DNA of 64,000 bases. It comes from Bifidobacterium vansinderenii. GTDB lineage: Bacteria; Actinomycetota; Actinomycetes; Actinomycetales; Bifidobacteriaceae. The stretch covers positions 62,070 to 126,069 of the forward strand of contig NZ_NEWD01000016.1 in the NCBI RefSeq assembly GCF_002234915.1, read 5' to 3'. The translations under genes and the position numbers were made by a program. Shown here piece by piece: positions 16,569 to 24,582 of this stretch; the first letter of the stretch is position 1, and each line of letters begins with the position of its first letter. Below the pieces are notes generated by a model. It was not told where the DNA came from. It made no database searches and saw only the letters and a program-made list of their open reading frames with translations.

Positions 16569-16891
16569 CGGAGCACCTCCGCATCATCATCGGCCGGTAC
16601 GCGACGACGAATGTCATCCACCAGCGGCTCGAACTTCTCCCTGTCATCGGCCGGCGTTTCGTCATACCCCGCGTTCGCGAGACGGTCCACCGCGTCGCAG
16701 AACCAGACGTAATTCCGGTCCCGCACGATAACCGCACCGAACACGCGGTACGCGACGTCGCTCCGGCCCTCCTCACCAAGCAGCCGCAGCACGCGCTCCA
16801 CGCTTGCCGACTCCGGGTCCCCGGCGAAAACCCTCAGGCCCAGCCCCCTGTAGAAACGGCCGGCATCCACCGGCCCAGCATCAATAGCCAT
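16565..16891 (-). CDS. Small hypothetical element protein, 108 residues
   Basis: First gene of the operon. The ATG at 16891 lies 8 nt after AAGGGG; the frame opens three codons earlier with a GTG lacking support. The protein is small, with a hydrophobic core (VAYRVFGAVIVRDRNYVWFCDAV) and a charged tail. No family recognised. A P2 site lies about 82 nt upstream and should drive all three genes. Confidence 0.68.
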   Translation of the reverse strand: MAIDAGPVDAGRFYRGLGLRVFAGDPESASVERVLRLLGEEGRSDVAYRVFGAVIVRDRNYVWFCDAVDRLANAGYDETPADDREKFEPLVDDIRRRVPADDDAEVLR

Positions 16892-16972
16892 GACGCACAC
16901 CCCTTCCCGAACAAGGAAGCCGGCAGCCGCGGAACGCGGACCACCAATCCAATGACTCCCCTACTCACTACG

Positions 16973-16981
16973 TATCTAACC
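16973..16981 (-). promoter_or_regulatory. P2 motif upstream of the three-gene operon
   Basis: On the minus strand it reads GTTGCCGGTTAGATACGTAG, 82 nt before the first start codon. Confidence 0.55.
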
Positions 16982-17117
16982 GGCAACGGCCCGAACCCCG
17001 ACGAAAAAGAACCGGGCCACGAAAAAGAAGAAACACGAACACAGGCAAAAGACAGCAGAGCAACGACACCACGAGCAGAAGCGGCATGAACGGATAAGCA
17101 ACAGGAACAATAAAGAA

Positions 17118-17161
17118 ACGCGGGCGGCCGGGACGCGCTTAAATCCCGGACCACCCGCGCT
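17118..17161. repeat. Repeat pair with one degenerate arm
   Basis: The left arm (about 17118-17133, CGCGGGCGGCCGGGA) has decayed and lost its ATT end. The right arm (17142-17161) is an exact R copy followed by GCTTCTTTCCC. Pairing is only partial, so terminator strength is probably reduced. Confidence 0.75.
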
Positions 17162-17221
17162 GCTTCTTTCCCTTATGCCGGCTCCTTTCCCCTTGCCTGT
17201 TCCCGCGTGCGGGGCCGGGCG

Positions 17222-18139
17222 TCAGCCGAGGAGGCTGAAGACGCTGATGCCCTGCTGCGTCGGTTTCGGTCCGTCCTGCCCGTCATCGAAGCGGCTGCCG
17301 CGTGGCGCGGATTCGACGGAGCAGTAGTCGCCCGGGTCGAGCTTGTCGAGCAGGTGCGTGACGAAGAGGTCGGGTTCGATGCTGCCGTCCTTCTTCAGCG
17401 CGTCCGTCCCGCGCTTGCGGAGCGCTGCCGCTTCACCGTGCGTGACGACCCCGAAGTGTTCGAGCGCGGTTACCTGCCTGCGGTCCTTCGGGTCGAACAT
17501 GGAACGGCCGCTCGCGAGGCCGGCCACGATGCGGATGTCATCCAGCGTGACGCCGCCGCGCTTCTTCCCGTTCAGCGGCGCGTGCTGGCTCAGCTCGTCA
17601 AGGGCCTCGCTGGTGACCTGCGGGTTCGGGTCACTGAGTATCCTGCGCTGAAGCGGTGTCGCGGCAAGCTCACCGATCTTCTCGTCGTAGCGGACGCGCG
17701 GCCACTCGTCCATGCAGTCGCGGGCGATGCGGGTGCGGGCCTGCTCCAGCGGGCTGTCATCCACCGGCTCCGGGTTCCTCGCGATGAGGTCGCACCAGTA
17801 GTAGAACTCCTTCCACTCGGCCTCGGTCCACGGCCTCCAACCCGCATTGCAGCCGTGCCAGTCACCGCCCGGCTCACGCTTGATTTCCACGAACTTCCTC
17901 CGAGGGCCACCCAACATGCCGGTGGTCAGGATGTCATCCACGATGCGGGGCAGAGCGTCAAGCTCATCATCCTCCGTCACCGGCTCCCCGTCATCGTCCA
18001 TGTCCAGCTGCTCGTACCCGGCGGCCTTGAGAGCCTCCTCGTCATCATCGTCACGGTCGGAATAAACCCCGTAACCGTAACCATCCTCGAGGTCCCCGTC
18101 AAACATGGCCTCGTCGTCCCGAACGTCATTCTCGAACAT
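17222..18139 (-). CDS. Hypothetical element protein, 305 residues
   Basis: I do not recognise this protein. The first 65 residues are extremely acidic, with runs of Asp and Glu. The rest looks globular: WKEFYYWCDLIARNPEP (about 109-125), then helices such as LQRRILSDPNPQVTSEALDEL. The latter resembles the D-P-x-x-x-V pattern of LRV/HEAT-like repeats seen more clearly in the protein at 27181-28113. AAGGGG precedes the ATG. It is a single-gene unit with its own P2 site and repeats on both sides (17142 and 18371). Confidence 0.7.
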   Translation of the reverse strand: MFENDVRDDEAMFDGDLEDGYGYGVYSDRDDDDEEALKAAGYEQLDMDDDGEPVTEDDELDALPRIVDDILTTGMLGGPRRKFVEIKREPGGDWHGCNAGWRPWTEAEWKEFYYWCDLIARNPEPVDDSPLEQARTRIARDCMDEWPRVRYDEKIGELAATPLQRRILSDPNPQVTSEALDELSQHAPLNGKKRGGVTLDDIRIVAGLASGRSMFDPKDRRQVTALEHFGVVTHGEAAALRKRGTDALKKDGSIEPDLFVTHLLDKLDPGDYCSVESAPRGSRFDDGQDGPKPTQQGISVFSLLG

Positions 18140-18196
18140 CTGTTCCCCTTACCTTGGTTCGCTTGACCGGCCCCCCCCTGACCGGTTCTCACTACT

Positions 18197-18205
18197 TATC
18201 TAACC
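18197..18205 (-). promoter_or_regulatory. P2 motif upstream of the 305-residue gene
   Basis: On the minus strand it reads GGCCGGTTAGATAAGTAGTG, 58 nt before the start codon. Confidence 0.55.
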
Positions 18206-18370
18206 GGCCGGATCGCGTTTCCGGCCCGAAAACGAGGAAACCCGGAAAATAATCCGAAAAATTTTCCCGCGCATGCCCCCACACACGAACGAGCACGCAG
18301 CACAACACGACCCGATACCCGGAACACACACGAACAAGGAACCGTCAAGGAGAAAAGGAAAACGGAAAGC

Positions 18371-18390
18371 CGCGCGGGTGGTCCGGGATT
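18371..18390 (+). repeat. Element repeat arm, solitary, F orientation
   Basis: Preceded by the A-rich tract GGAGAAAAGGAAAACGGAAA, giving a T-rich tail in the minus-strand transcript. The opposing R arm is at 20921, so four genes lie between. Confidence 0.88.
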
Positions 18391-18489
18391 TTAATGGATG
18401 CCCCCGCCCCTCCGCGTTGTTTTCCTTCCTCCCCTTCTCGCGTGCTTGCCCCGCGTCTTGCGGTGTTGTTGCGTTTCCTTGTCCGGTGT

Positions 18490-19632
18490 TCAGCAGGAGC
18501 GTGCGGCTTCGCGGATGATGCGAGCGGGGTCGGGTTCGTCGTGGTAGTCCTCGATGATGAGTTCCGCTGGTTCGTTGGTCCTGCGGCCCTGGTTCGCGGC
18601 CGCGATGCGGATGATGAGCGATGCCGTGCCGTGCGGGTCGGGCATGCTGGAGGTGAGCGCGTCGCTCGCGTTCATCGCTTCCGCTCGTCCGTTCTCCTGC
18701 GCATGGTCCACCGGGTACCGGTGACCGCTGATTATCTTCTCGGCCTGTGATTCGATGATGGCCATTCGTGCGCGGCTCCATGGCCGGCCACCACGCGCGG
18801 CTTCCCTGGTGATGTTGTCCACCGCGATGCCGCTCTCCGCTGGGTCGGCTCCGGTCATACGACCATCGAGCTGGCACGCGGCGAAGCTGATGATGTTGCC
18901 GCTCACCGGGGATGGTTCCCATTCACGTCGCATCCCGCGGTACCAGTGCGGCTGCCTGTCGCGCGGCTGGTCCTCATACTCGATGCCCATGAGGATACGC
19001 TCTGCCCAGCCGGTCTGCTGCTCGTTGACCGTGGCCCTTGCCATTCTCCTCGCGGCACCGCCAGGCCGGTTCACGATGACACCTATCGCGTCGCGTTTCG
19101 ATTCGAGGACGCGCACTCCGGCTCGTTCGAGCGGTTCCACGAGCCGCACGAGCCGGTCGTCGGGTTCGGCCATCAGCATCGCCTGGTTCACGACGTCGGT
19201 GGTGCGTCGAGCGGCTTCAGCGTCCCACGCGGGCGTCGGCTCGTTGTAGAACATGGCACGGCAGCGGCCGTCGAGGAACGCTAGCCTTGCCTGAGCGGGG
19301 CCAGTCAGCGAGCCGTAGCCGTGAGCGTCGAGCATGAGGAGGTCGAGCGCGAGGTTATCCCTCGTGTCGGAGACCCTGCGCGGGTCCTTCCCTTGGTTAT
19401 AAGCGCGGAGCATCACCTCGTATGCGCGGGCAAGCCCGGCCGGGTCCCAATCACCACCGGTCTCGAAACGGTCGGACAAGTCGCTCCAGGCGCTGCACGC
19501 GTCGAGCACGGGACCGGTGTAGTCCCTAACGTGGTCCACTGATTCACCAAGCCCCTCCATGAGGCTGTCGCGGATCACGTCACCGTGCCTCACCACCGCT
19601 CCGCGCGCGTCACCGACGATACGGTCGCTCAT
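18490..19632 (-). CDS. Hypothetical element protein, 380 residues
   Basis: I do not recognise this protein. It is mainly helical and charged, with blocks such as HVRDYTGPVLDACSAW, LARAYEVMLRAYNQGKD and VNRPGGAARRMARATVNEQ. ATG 19632 is chosen; AAAGG lies 12 nt upstream, and in-frame GTG and TTG codons just before it are alternatives. The gene has its own P1 site 42 nt upstream, although the preceding gene (19735-20340) is only 100 nt away on the same strand, so it may also be read as part of a longer transcript. Confidence 0.66.
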   Translation of the reverse strand: MSDRIVGDARGAVVRHGDVIRDSLMEGLGESVDHVRDYTGPVLDACSAWSDLSDRFETGGDWDPAGLARAYEVMLRAYNQGKDPRRVSDTRDNLALDLLMLDAHGYGSLTGPAQARLAFLDGRCRAMFYNEPTPAWDAEAARRTTDVVNQAMLMAEPDDRLVRLVEPLERAGVRVLESKRDAIGVIVNRPGGAARRMARATVNEQQTGWAERILMGIEYEDQPRDRQPHWYRGMRREWEPSPVSGNIISFAACQLDGRMTGADPAESGIAVDNITREAARGGRPWSRARMAIIESQAEKIISGHRYPVDHAQENGRAEAMNASDALTSSMPDPHGTASLIIRIAAANQGRRTNEPAELIIEDYHDEPDPARIIREAARSC

Positions 19633-19673
19633 CTGGACCACCAACCTTTGCCTTGACGGGATGTAACGCTACC

Positions 19674-19682
19674 GCATATCCC
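19674..19682 (-). promoter_or_regulatory. P1 motif upstream of the 380-residue gene
   Basis: On the minus strand it reads AATGGGATATGCGG, 42 nt before the start codon. This is the shortest P1 spacing in the window. Confidence 0.5.
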
Positions 19683-19734
19683 ATTTCCATGGTCGGAGGA
19701 TGTTCCGCTGAGCCGCGGACCGGCGACGCCGGGG

Positions 19735-20340
19735 TCAGCCGTTCAGTTCAGCGAACGGGTCGAACCCGTCATCATCCGGTTCGTCATCCAGCGCGGCGAG
19801 CCGCTCGTCCGTGTCGAACTTGATGCGCAGCGAGGTGATGATGGAATGCAGGTACGACTCGATGAGGTCCCGCTTGGCATTCGCGTCGAGGCCGTTCTGG
19901 ATGTGGTTCTCCTGCGCGGGCATGGTCCGGTTCTGCGCGGATGCCAGCTCGGCAATCCCCCACATGAGCACCGACCCGTCATCACTCGACGCGGGTTCGT
20001 CGGTGACCGCACCGTTGCGGCTCGTGCGTGTGAGCGCTTGGATGAGGAGCGCGGCCGGTCCCTTCAATCCGGTGGCCGACCCGGCCAGTTCCTCGACGCT
20101 CGACGGCTCCGCTCGTAGCGCTGCCGCGATGGCCGACTCGGCCGCGTCACGGGTCAATGGTTCACCATGAGACTCGCAGTACGCGCATAGCTCATCCACC
20201 TGGTCCGTGAGCCGGCCGGTCGCTACCGATAACCGGTGCAGCTCGGTATCCGGCATGGCCGTGCTGAACGGCATCCAATCCCCCGGCTTATCCCAAGCGA
20301 CGCGGTTCGCGTCCCTGCTCGTAGTGATTTCCCCAACCAT
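19735..20340 (-). CDS. Hypothetical element protein, 201 residues
   Basis: I do not recognise this protein. It starts MVGEITTSRDANRVAW after GAGGGGG; the much longer upstream frame overlaps the previous gene and is rejected. Predicted mostly helical, with Ala-rich helices (AAESAIAAALRAEPSSVEEL), a probable coil (KRDLIESYLHSIITSLRIKF) and an acidic end (DDEPDDDGFDPFAELNG). Likely co-transcribed with the 110-residue gene 106 nt upstream. Confidence 0.66.
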   Translation of the reverse strand: MVGEITTSRDANRVAWDKPGDWMPFSTAMPDTELHRLSVATGRLTDQVDELCAYCESHGEPLTRDAAESAIAAALRAEPSSVEELAGSATGLKGPAALLIQALTRTSRNGAVTDEPASSDDGSVLMWGIAELASAQNRTMPAQENHIQNGLDANAKRDLIESYLHSIITSLRIKFDTDERLAALDDEPDDDGFDPFAELNG

Positions 20341-20446
20341 GCGTGCCCCCTCGCAACAAAAAGAACGACACCGGCCATCATCGACCGGTCTCCATGAGCG
20401 TACCACCGCAACGGAACCGGGGAACGGGGAATCACCGCACGGGCAA

Positions 20447-20779
20447 TCAGCACGGCAGGTCGGAACGGCCATCGTAGTGAAGCATGAGCCTCCTGAAGAA
20501 CCGGCCGGCAGTACGCACCTGACCCGCGAGCGGCTCCGTGTGGTACTCGCAGTAGATGTGGCCACCCTCCATGATCCACACCTTCCCCGGCAGGGACTCC
20601 GGAGCGAAACCCCACTCCGACGCGAGGACGCGCAGTTCATCGACGCTCAGCCACGAGCGCGGACCATCACCGAAGTCCACCCAATCCGAACCATCCAGCT
20701 CCAGACGCACCAGACCCGCAACGTCCCACGGAACCCGACCAACATCGAACCGACACCCCGGACGACGAGCCACTGCCAT
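20447..20779 (-). CDS. Small hypothetical element protein, 110 residues
   Basis: Compact protein with aromatic and acidic residues (LDGSDWVDFGDGPRSWLSV) and a GGHIYCEYHTEPLAGQV block. GGAGG lies 6 nt before the ATG. Upstream, the minus strand reads GCCGGATGATTAGTACATACG (about 20817-20837), a weak relative of P2. Function unknown. Confidence 0.65.
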   Translation of the reverse strand: MAVARRPGCRFDVGRVPWDVAGLVRLELDGSDWVDFGDGPRSWLSVDELRVLASEWGFAPESLPGKVWIMEGGHIYCEYHTEPLAGQVRTAGRFFRRLMLHYDGRSDLPC

Positions 20780-20920
20780 GACGCACCTCCAACGAATCGA
20801 ACACCCGTTCTATCGAACGTATGTACTAATCATCCGGCACCACGCGGACACCGACACACCGCAAGGCACGAAACCCGCACCCGGAGCACCACGACCAGCG
20901 AGCGCCCGGCGTTAACCGAT

Positions 20921-20940
20921 AATCCCGGACCACCCGCGCT
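20921..20940 (-). repeat. Element repeat arm, R orientation, with accessory box
   Basis: Exact arm preceded by GAGCGCCCGGCGTTAACCGAT and followed by ACTTTTTCTTC. It shows the full composite form: GCGCC-GGCG box, TTAACCGAT spacer, arm, T tract. Confidence 0.9.
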
Positions 20941-21021
20941 ACTTTTTCTTCTCCCTTCGCATCACCGGTAGCCGGTTCTCGGCCATGGGTCCGTGCCCCA
21001 TCGAGCGGCGGGCGTTGGTTG

Positions 21022-21040
21022 AATCCCGCACCCTACCCAT
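21022..21040 (-). repeat. Variant repeat arm R' (core GCAC)
   Basis: Reads AATCCCGCACCCTACCC, the complement of the F' arm at 7449. It lacks the common GGACC core and is followed by ATGC rather than GCGC. Confidence 0.7.
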
Positions 21041-21112
21041 GCAGCGTTCCCCTTCTTCATCCGTCGCATACCCGCGCTGCGTGAGGTCTGGTTCTGGTGC
21101 TTGGCTGGTGGC

Positions 21113-21661
21113 ATGAGTGTTTTCGAGCCGGGTGAGCGTAAGGCAACGATGCTGGGGATGGTTATCGTGGTGCAGCTGCGTAAGTGGGTCGCGTTGCACC
21201 GTGACGTTGAGCTGACCGCGAGCGACGTGGATGAGCTGATCTCGATCGTGGATGACGCGGATGACTCGCTGGGGATGCTGGATACGCTCCGCGTTGCGGC
21301 TGAGGAGGCCGGCACGCGAGCCGGTTCGGGACTCGCGCTCCTCCTGACGCACGCGGACCCCGCGGATAAGCCGTTCGAGGTGCGCGGGGAACTCGCGGAT
21401 GATGATGCCGGTTCCCTCGCCGCGGGGTTCTACTCGCGTTTGAACGCTGCGATGAATGGTTACGACGGGACCGTGGAGCGCGATGCCATACGCGTGCACC
21501 TCACCGGTGAGGACGGTGAAGCGTATGGTCGCGAGGTGCTCCTCACCGTGCTTCAGGACATAGCCGACCTCGCGTATGCGCAGCAGCAGATGGAGCAGCA
21601 GGGCCGCATGCGCAGTGCCGGTGATAAGGGCACATGGACCGGGGACGAGGCAAGCAAGTAA
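21113..21661 (+). CDS. Hypothetical element protein, 182 residues
   Basis: I do not recognise this protein. It is acidic and helical (ELTASDVDELISIVDDADDS), with a LAAGFYSRLNAAMNGYDG block and a Gln/Met-rich end (YAQQQMEQQGRMRSAGDKG). The start is uncertain: ATG 21113 and TTG 21101 both lack a strong ribosome-binding site, and neither P1 nor P2 is upstream. It is one of four plus-strand units in the element and converges on the R-M operon. Confidence 0.6.
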   Translation: MSVFEPGERKATMLGMVIVVQLRKWVALHRDVELTASDVDELISIVDDADDSLGMLDTLRVAAEEAGTRAGSGLALLLTHADPADKPFEVRGELADDDAGSLAAGFYSRLNAAMNGYDGTVERDAIRVHLTGEDGEAYGREVLLTVLQDIADLAYAQQQMEQQGRMRSAGDKGTWTGDEASK

Positions 21662-21710
21662 CCACGCTTGAGACCCCGCACCGGCGGCGCTCTGAATAAG
21701 GGACGAGGAG

Positions 21711-21801
21711 TGCGCGGGTGGTCCGGGATTTTCCGTTGACCAATATGCCGCATAATCAGCGAGCGCCCGGCGTTAACCGATAGTCCCGGACCACCCGCGT
21801 T
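21711..21801. repeat. Element repeat pair, F (21711-21730) and R (21782-21801)
   Basis: Arms are 51 nt apart. The right arm has AGTCCC at its start and ends GCGTT rather than GCGCT, then ACTTTTCTTTTCC. The loop carries the composite box GAGCGCCCGGCGTTAACCGAT, nearly identical to the flank of the copy at 20921. It lies between convergent genes. Confidence 0.88.
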
Positions 21802-21839
21802 ACTTTTCTTTTCCTTTGCGTTTGTGGAGCGGGTAAGGG

Positions 21840-21875
21840 GAAGCCCCAACGGTCGTTCGTGTCCGTCGGGGCTTC
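21840..21875 (-). terminator. Terminator-like hairpin after DUF262-HNH copy 2
   Basis: GAAGCCCC (21840-21847) pairs with GGGGCTTC (21868-21875), and an inner ACGG/CCGT extends the stem after a mismatch. It lies 35 nt past the stop codon. Copy 1 of the module also has its own hairpin at the same place, with a different sequence. Confidence 0.7.
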
Positions 21876-21909
21876 GTTCTTGCTGGTGCTTTGTGCTTGT
21901 AGCGTGTGG

Positions 21910-23067
21910 TTAGTCGAGCTTGTCGAGGAACCAGCCCGCGTCCTTCTCGCTGGCTGCGGTTTTTGCGCTTTTCTTGAGGTTGCAGTCCACGCAGAGCATC
22001 TGGCAGTTGTCGGGTACGGTTTTGCCTCCCATGGACCATGGGATGATGTGGTCGCCGGCCATCTTGTTGAATTCGAACTCCTCACCGCACATGTTGCACT
22101 TGTGGTGCTGCTTCTCGTAGGCCGCGAGTTGTGTGGAGCGGTCGAACGCGCGGATGGAGAGGTCCCGGAGGTTGCCGGTGAGGACGAACGGGTAGATGCC
22201 GCTCTTGCGGGTCACGTCCTCGTCACCCATGAGTTTCTGGATGATGCGTTCGAGCTTCTTGGGGTCGAGGTCGGTCCGGTCCTTGTTCTCGTTGTAGTAG
22301 ATGCCCCAGGGCTGGCCCTTCATTTCCTTCCGGGTCTTGGGGAAGATGGCCTGGATCCAGTCGATGATGCTGCGGAAGTAGTTCCAGAGCGCCACCGCGT
22401 TCGCGTCGTACTGGTGCTGGGCCATGTACTGCTCGATGGTGATGCCGTCCTTCTTCGCGGCCCAGCTGATTGCGGTCTGGAGGTACTCCTGTCGGATAGC
22501 GTCACCCTTCAGGTAGTCGCCCGCGATCTGGTACGCGGGGCCTTGCGTCTTGCTGAAGTAGCGTTTAGCGTCGCTGACCCACGGACCGGCGTACACCGCG
22601 TTGCGCAGCTCCTGGTCGGTGAGCTGCTCGCCCGCGATGTTGATGATCTTGAACCAGTCGAGCTTCTCACTGTCCGTGCCGTCGCACACGTACACGAACA
22701 GCTCGTAGTCGAGTATCTTGTTCTTCAGGTCCTCGGGCAGGTTATCGAAGAACCGGTCATCGACGCTGAAGCTGCCGTCCACGTACTCGCAGAGGCTGAT
22801 GGTGCGCTGCTGGCCGTCCAGCACCTCGTAGGTCTCCTCGTCATCCTCGTTCTTGCCGGTCTTGCACCAGTACATGACGTTCAGCGGCAGCCCCTTGAGG
22901 ACGGTTCGGATAACCTCGTCGCGCTGCTTGTCCTTGTACACGAACTCGCGCTGGTACGGGGGCCGGATGTCAAGCCGGTCATGGTAGCCGCGCACACCCT
23001 CCTCGTCATCATTGAAGTAGTCGTCCACCACTTCACGGACGGTGACCTTGCGTTGCTCAATCTGCAT
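21910..23067 (-). CDS. DUF262 and HNH endonuclease domain protein (GmrSD-like nuclease), copy 2
   Basis: This 385-residue protein is a close paralogue of the one at 59-1225. The DGQQR motif (84-88) and the HNH elements are all present: CxxC near 324-327, DHIIPW near 339, N-x4-C and a second CxxC near 359-362. Differences cluster at CNMCGEEFEFNKMAG versus CPTCGKTFDFSKMDG and in the 210-290 region, which may alter target recognition. AAGGAG is 6 nt before ATG 23067, and the start lies 11 nt inside the methyltransferase gene. The two proteins should act as one system: the methylase modifies host DNA, and the NTP-dependent nuclease attacks DNA with the wrong modification state. Whether the nuclease prefers unmodified or modified DNA cannot be read from sequence. 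Confidence 0.9.
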   Translation of the reverse strand: MQIEQRKVTVREVVDDYFNDDEEGVRGYHDRLDIRPPYQREFVYKDKQRDEVIRTVLKGLPLNVMYWCKTGKNEDDEETYEVLDGQQRTISLCEYVDGSFSVDDRFFDNLPEDLKNKILDYELFVYVCDGTDSEKLDWFKIINIAGEQLTDQELRNAVYAGPWVSDAKRYFSKTQGPAYQIAGDYLKGDAIRQEYLQTAISWAAKKDGITIEQYMAQHQYDANAVALWNYFRSIIDWIQAIFPKTRKEMKGQPWGIYYNENKDRTDLDPKKLERIIQKLMGDEDVTRKSGIYPFVLTGNLRDLSIRAFDRSTQLAAYEKQHHKCNMCGEEFEFNKMAGDHIIPWSMGGKTVPDNCQMLCVDCNLKKSAKTAASEKDAGWFLDKLD

Positions 23068-24295
23068 TATCGACTCCTTCGTCCTTGCCATTGGTCTTAC
23101 TCGCGAAGCAGTCGAACGAGCCGCGCGGGTTCTTATTGCGAATAAGGATGCGAGCGTAAATCTGCACGTAGTACTTGTCATCCACGATGTAGTAGGTCTT
23201 CCCGGCCGGAGCCTCGGGGACCCGCAGGGAGGGGCCGTCGTTCAGTTTGGTAACGAGGGACCGCTTGCCGTTCTTATCAACCTGCGTCTGCTTGTCGTAC
23301 TTTTTGCTCGCTGCCCCGAACCACGTTTTCGTGATGCCCAGAATCTCGAACTGGTCCGGGCTGTACTTATCGAGGAACGTGATGGGAACACCCATCACTC
23401 CTGCGTAGTCCTCCGGAATATCCTTTGTCACGCTCACATCTATAGCGTCGTAGTTGTCATAGCACGGGTAATCTTCCTCATTACCCGAGTAACGCTTCAC
23501 GAGAATCATCTCCTCATGACGCTTCTTAATGTCAAGGTTCGTGAACCAGGAGATGTTCCCCATGGACCTCCACTTTTGACCGTCCTCGTCCTCCCAGTAA
23601 CGCGTCGAACGAGGCTCGTAGTAGTCGGGGACCCTAAAGGCCATGTCTCCGTTGTTATTGCCCAGCCACATGCGGTTATCCTTCAGTAGCGGGAAGATTT
23701 CCTTATAGGTAATCGCGTTCTGGTTACCTATGATGATGAACTTCTTGTCATGCTCCATGAGTTGGGCCACGTACTCGCGGAACAATGAGAATGGTGGGTT
23801 CGTCACCACGATGTCGGCCTCATCCAGCAGCGCGACGCATTCCTTCGACCTGAAGTCACCGTTCCCCTCAAGCTCGGTGAGCTGGTTCTCCCCGTTCTCG
23901 AAGAGCTTCTTCACATCCACCATGTCGATGCCACCGTCACCGGTAGCGTCATGCACCGTGGTCACCACGGCCTTGTAGGGCTTGTTCCGTTCGGTCTCGT
24001 CGTGCTTCGAATCAGCGTCGATCACGTCGAAGAGCGAGAGCTGCTGGTTCGCGATTGGGGAACCCGTGTAGCACGTGGCGATGAGTTTCTTCAGTTTGAG
24101 CTTGTTGAAGTTCAGCACGAAGAACTTGAAGAAGTTGCTCTCGAACGGGTCATCGCAGTTGCACAGAACCGTCTTGCCCTTGAAGTGCCTGCGGTAGTAG
24201 CGCATCTCCTTCTCGATGTCCGTGGACTGGGTATAGAACTCATCCTCCTTCGCTTTCACCGCTGCCGTCAACGCGCTATTGCTATTACCGGCCAT
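23057..24295 (-). CDS. Adenine-specific DNA methyltransferase, EcoRI methylase family
   Basis: This 412-residue enzyme matches the EcoRI methylase family in length and in conserved blocks: CNCDDPFESNFFKFF (about 45-59), TNPPFSLFREYV with the NPPF catalytic motif (166-169), IIGNQNAITYKEIFP, and a MGNISWFTNLD block. It should transfer a methyl group from S-adenosylmethionine to adenine N6 in a specific DNA site. The start at 24295 follows GGAGGAG at 6-7 nt; an ATG six codons earlier is within that ribosome-binding site and is less likely. The upstream DNA has neither P1 nor P2, unlike most element units, so it probably has its own promoter. It is co-translated with the nuclease through an 11-nt overlap. 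Confidence 0.9.
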   Translation of the reverse strand: MAGNSNSALTAAVKAKEDEFYTQSTDIEKEMRYYRRHFKGKTVLCNCDDPFESNFFKFFVLNFNKLKLKKLIATCYTGSPIANQQLSLFDVIDADSKHDETERNKPYKAVVTTVHDATGDGGIDMVDVKKLFENGENQLTELEGNGDFRSKECVALLDEADIVVTNPPFSLFREYVAQLMEHDKKFIIIGNQNAITYKEIFPLLKDNRMWLGNNNGDMAFRVPDYYEPRSTRYWEDEDGQKWRSMGNISWFTNLDIKKRHEEMILVKRYSGNEEDYPCYDNYDAIDVSVTKDIPEDYAGVMGVPITFLDKYSPDQFEILGITKTWFGAASKKYDKQTQVDKNGKRSLVTKLNDGPSLRVPEAPAGKTYYIVDDKYYVQIYARILIRNKNPRGSFDCFASKTNGKDEGVDNAD

Positions 24296-24463
24296 CAGGC
24301 ACTCCTCCATCACTCACGAACCCGCACGGATCAATTGTCTTAATCCTAACAAGGAACACCAGAACCGGGATAACCCGACATACCCCGGAACCGCAGGAAC
24401 AAGCCAAAAGGGACCACCACCGGGAACCAGGCACCGGCGACGCTGAAGAAGGAAAGAAAAACG

Positions 24464-24511
24464 AGCGCGGGTGGTCCGGGATTTAATCGTTAATCCCGGA
24501 CCACCCGCGCC
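24464..24511. terminator. Repeat-pair hairpin, bidirectional terminator
   Basis: Exact F (24464-24483) and R (24492-24511) arms flank the 8-nt loop TAATCGTT. It is preceded by AAAGAAAAACG and followed by CCGCGTTCTTTTCC. Confidence 0.88.
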
Positions 24512-24582
24512 CGCGTTCTTTTCCTTTCCTCTCCTTGCCGTTGGTCGTCCCGCATTGGGCCGGAGCAGCAGGGCTGGTGGTG

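Larger units (their letters stand above)
18140..18489. other. Non-coding separator
   Basis: No gene is supported. It contains the P2 site, AATAATCCGAAAAATTTTCC at 18246-18265 (a close relative of the A-rich stretch at about 14072-14095) and the repeat arm at 18371. Confidence 0.5.
20780..21112. other. Divergent non-coding separator
   Basis: No gene is supported. It contains the weak P2 relative, two differing repeat arms (20921 and 21022) and no clear promoter for the plus-strand gene that follows. Confidence 0.5.
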
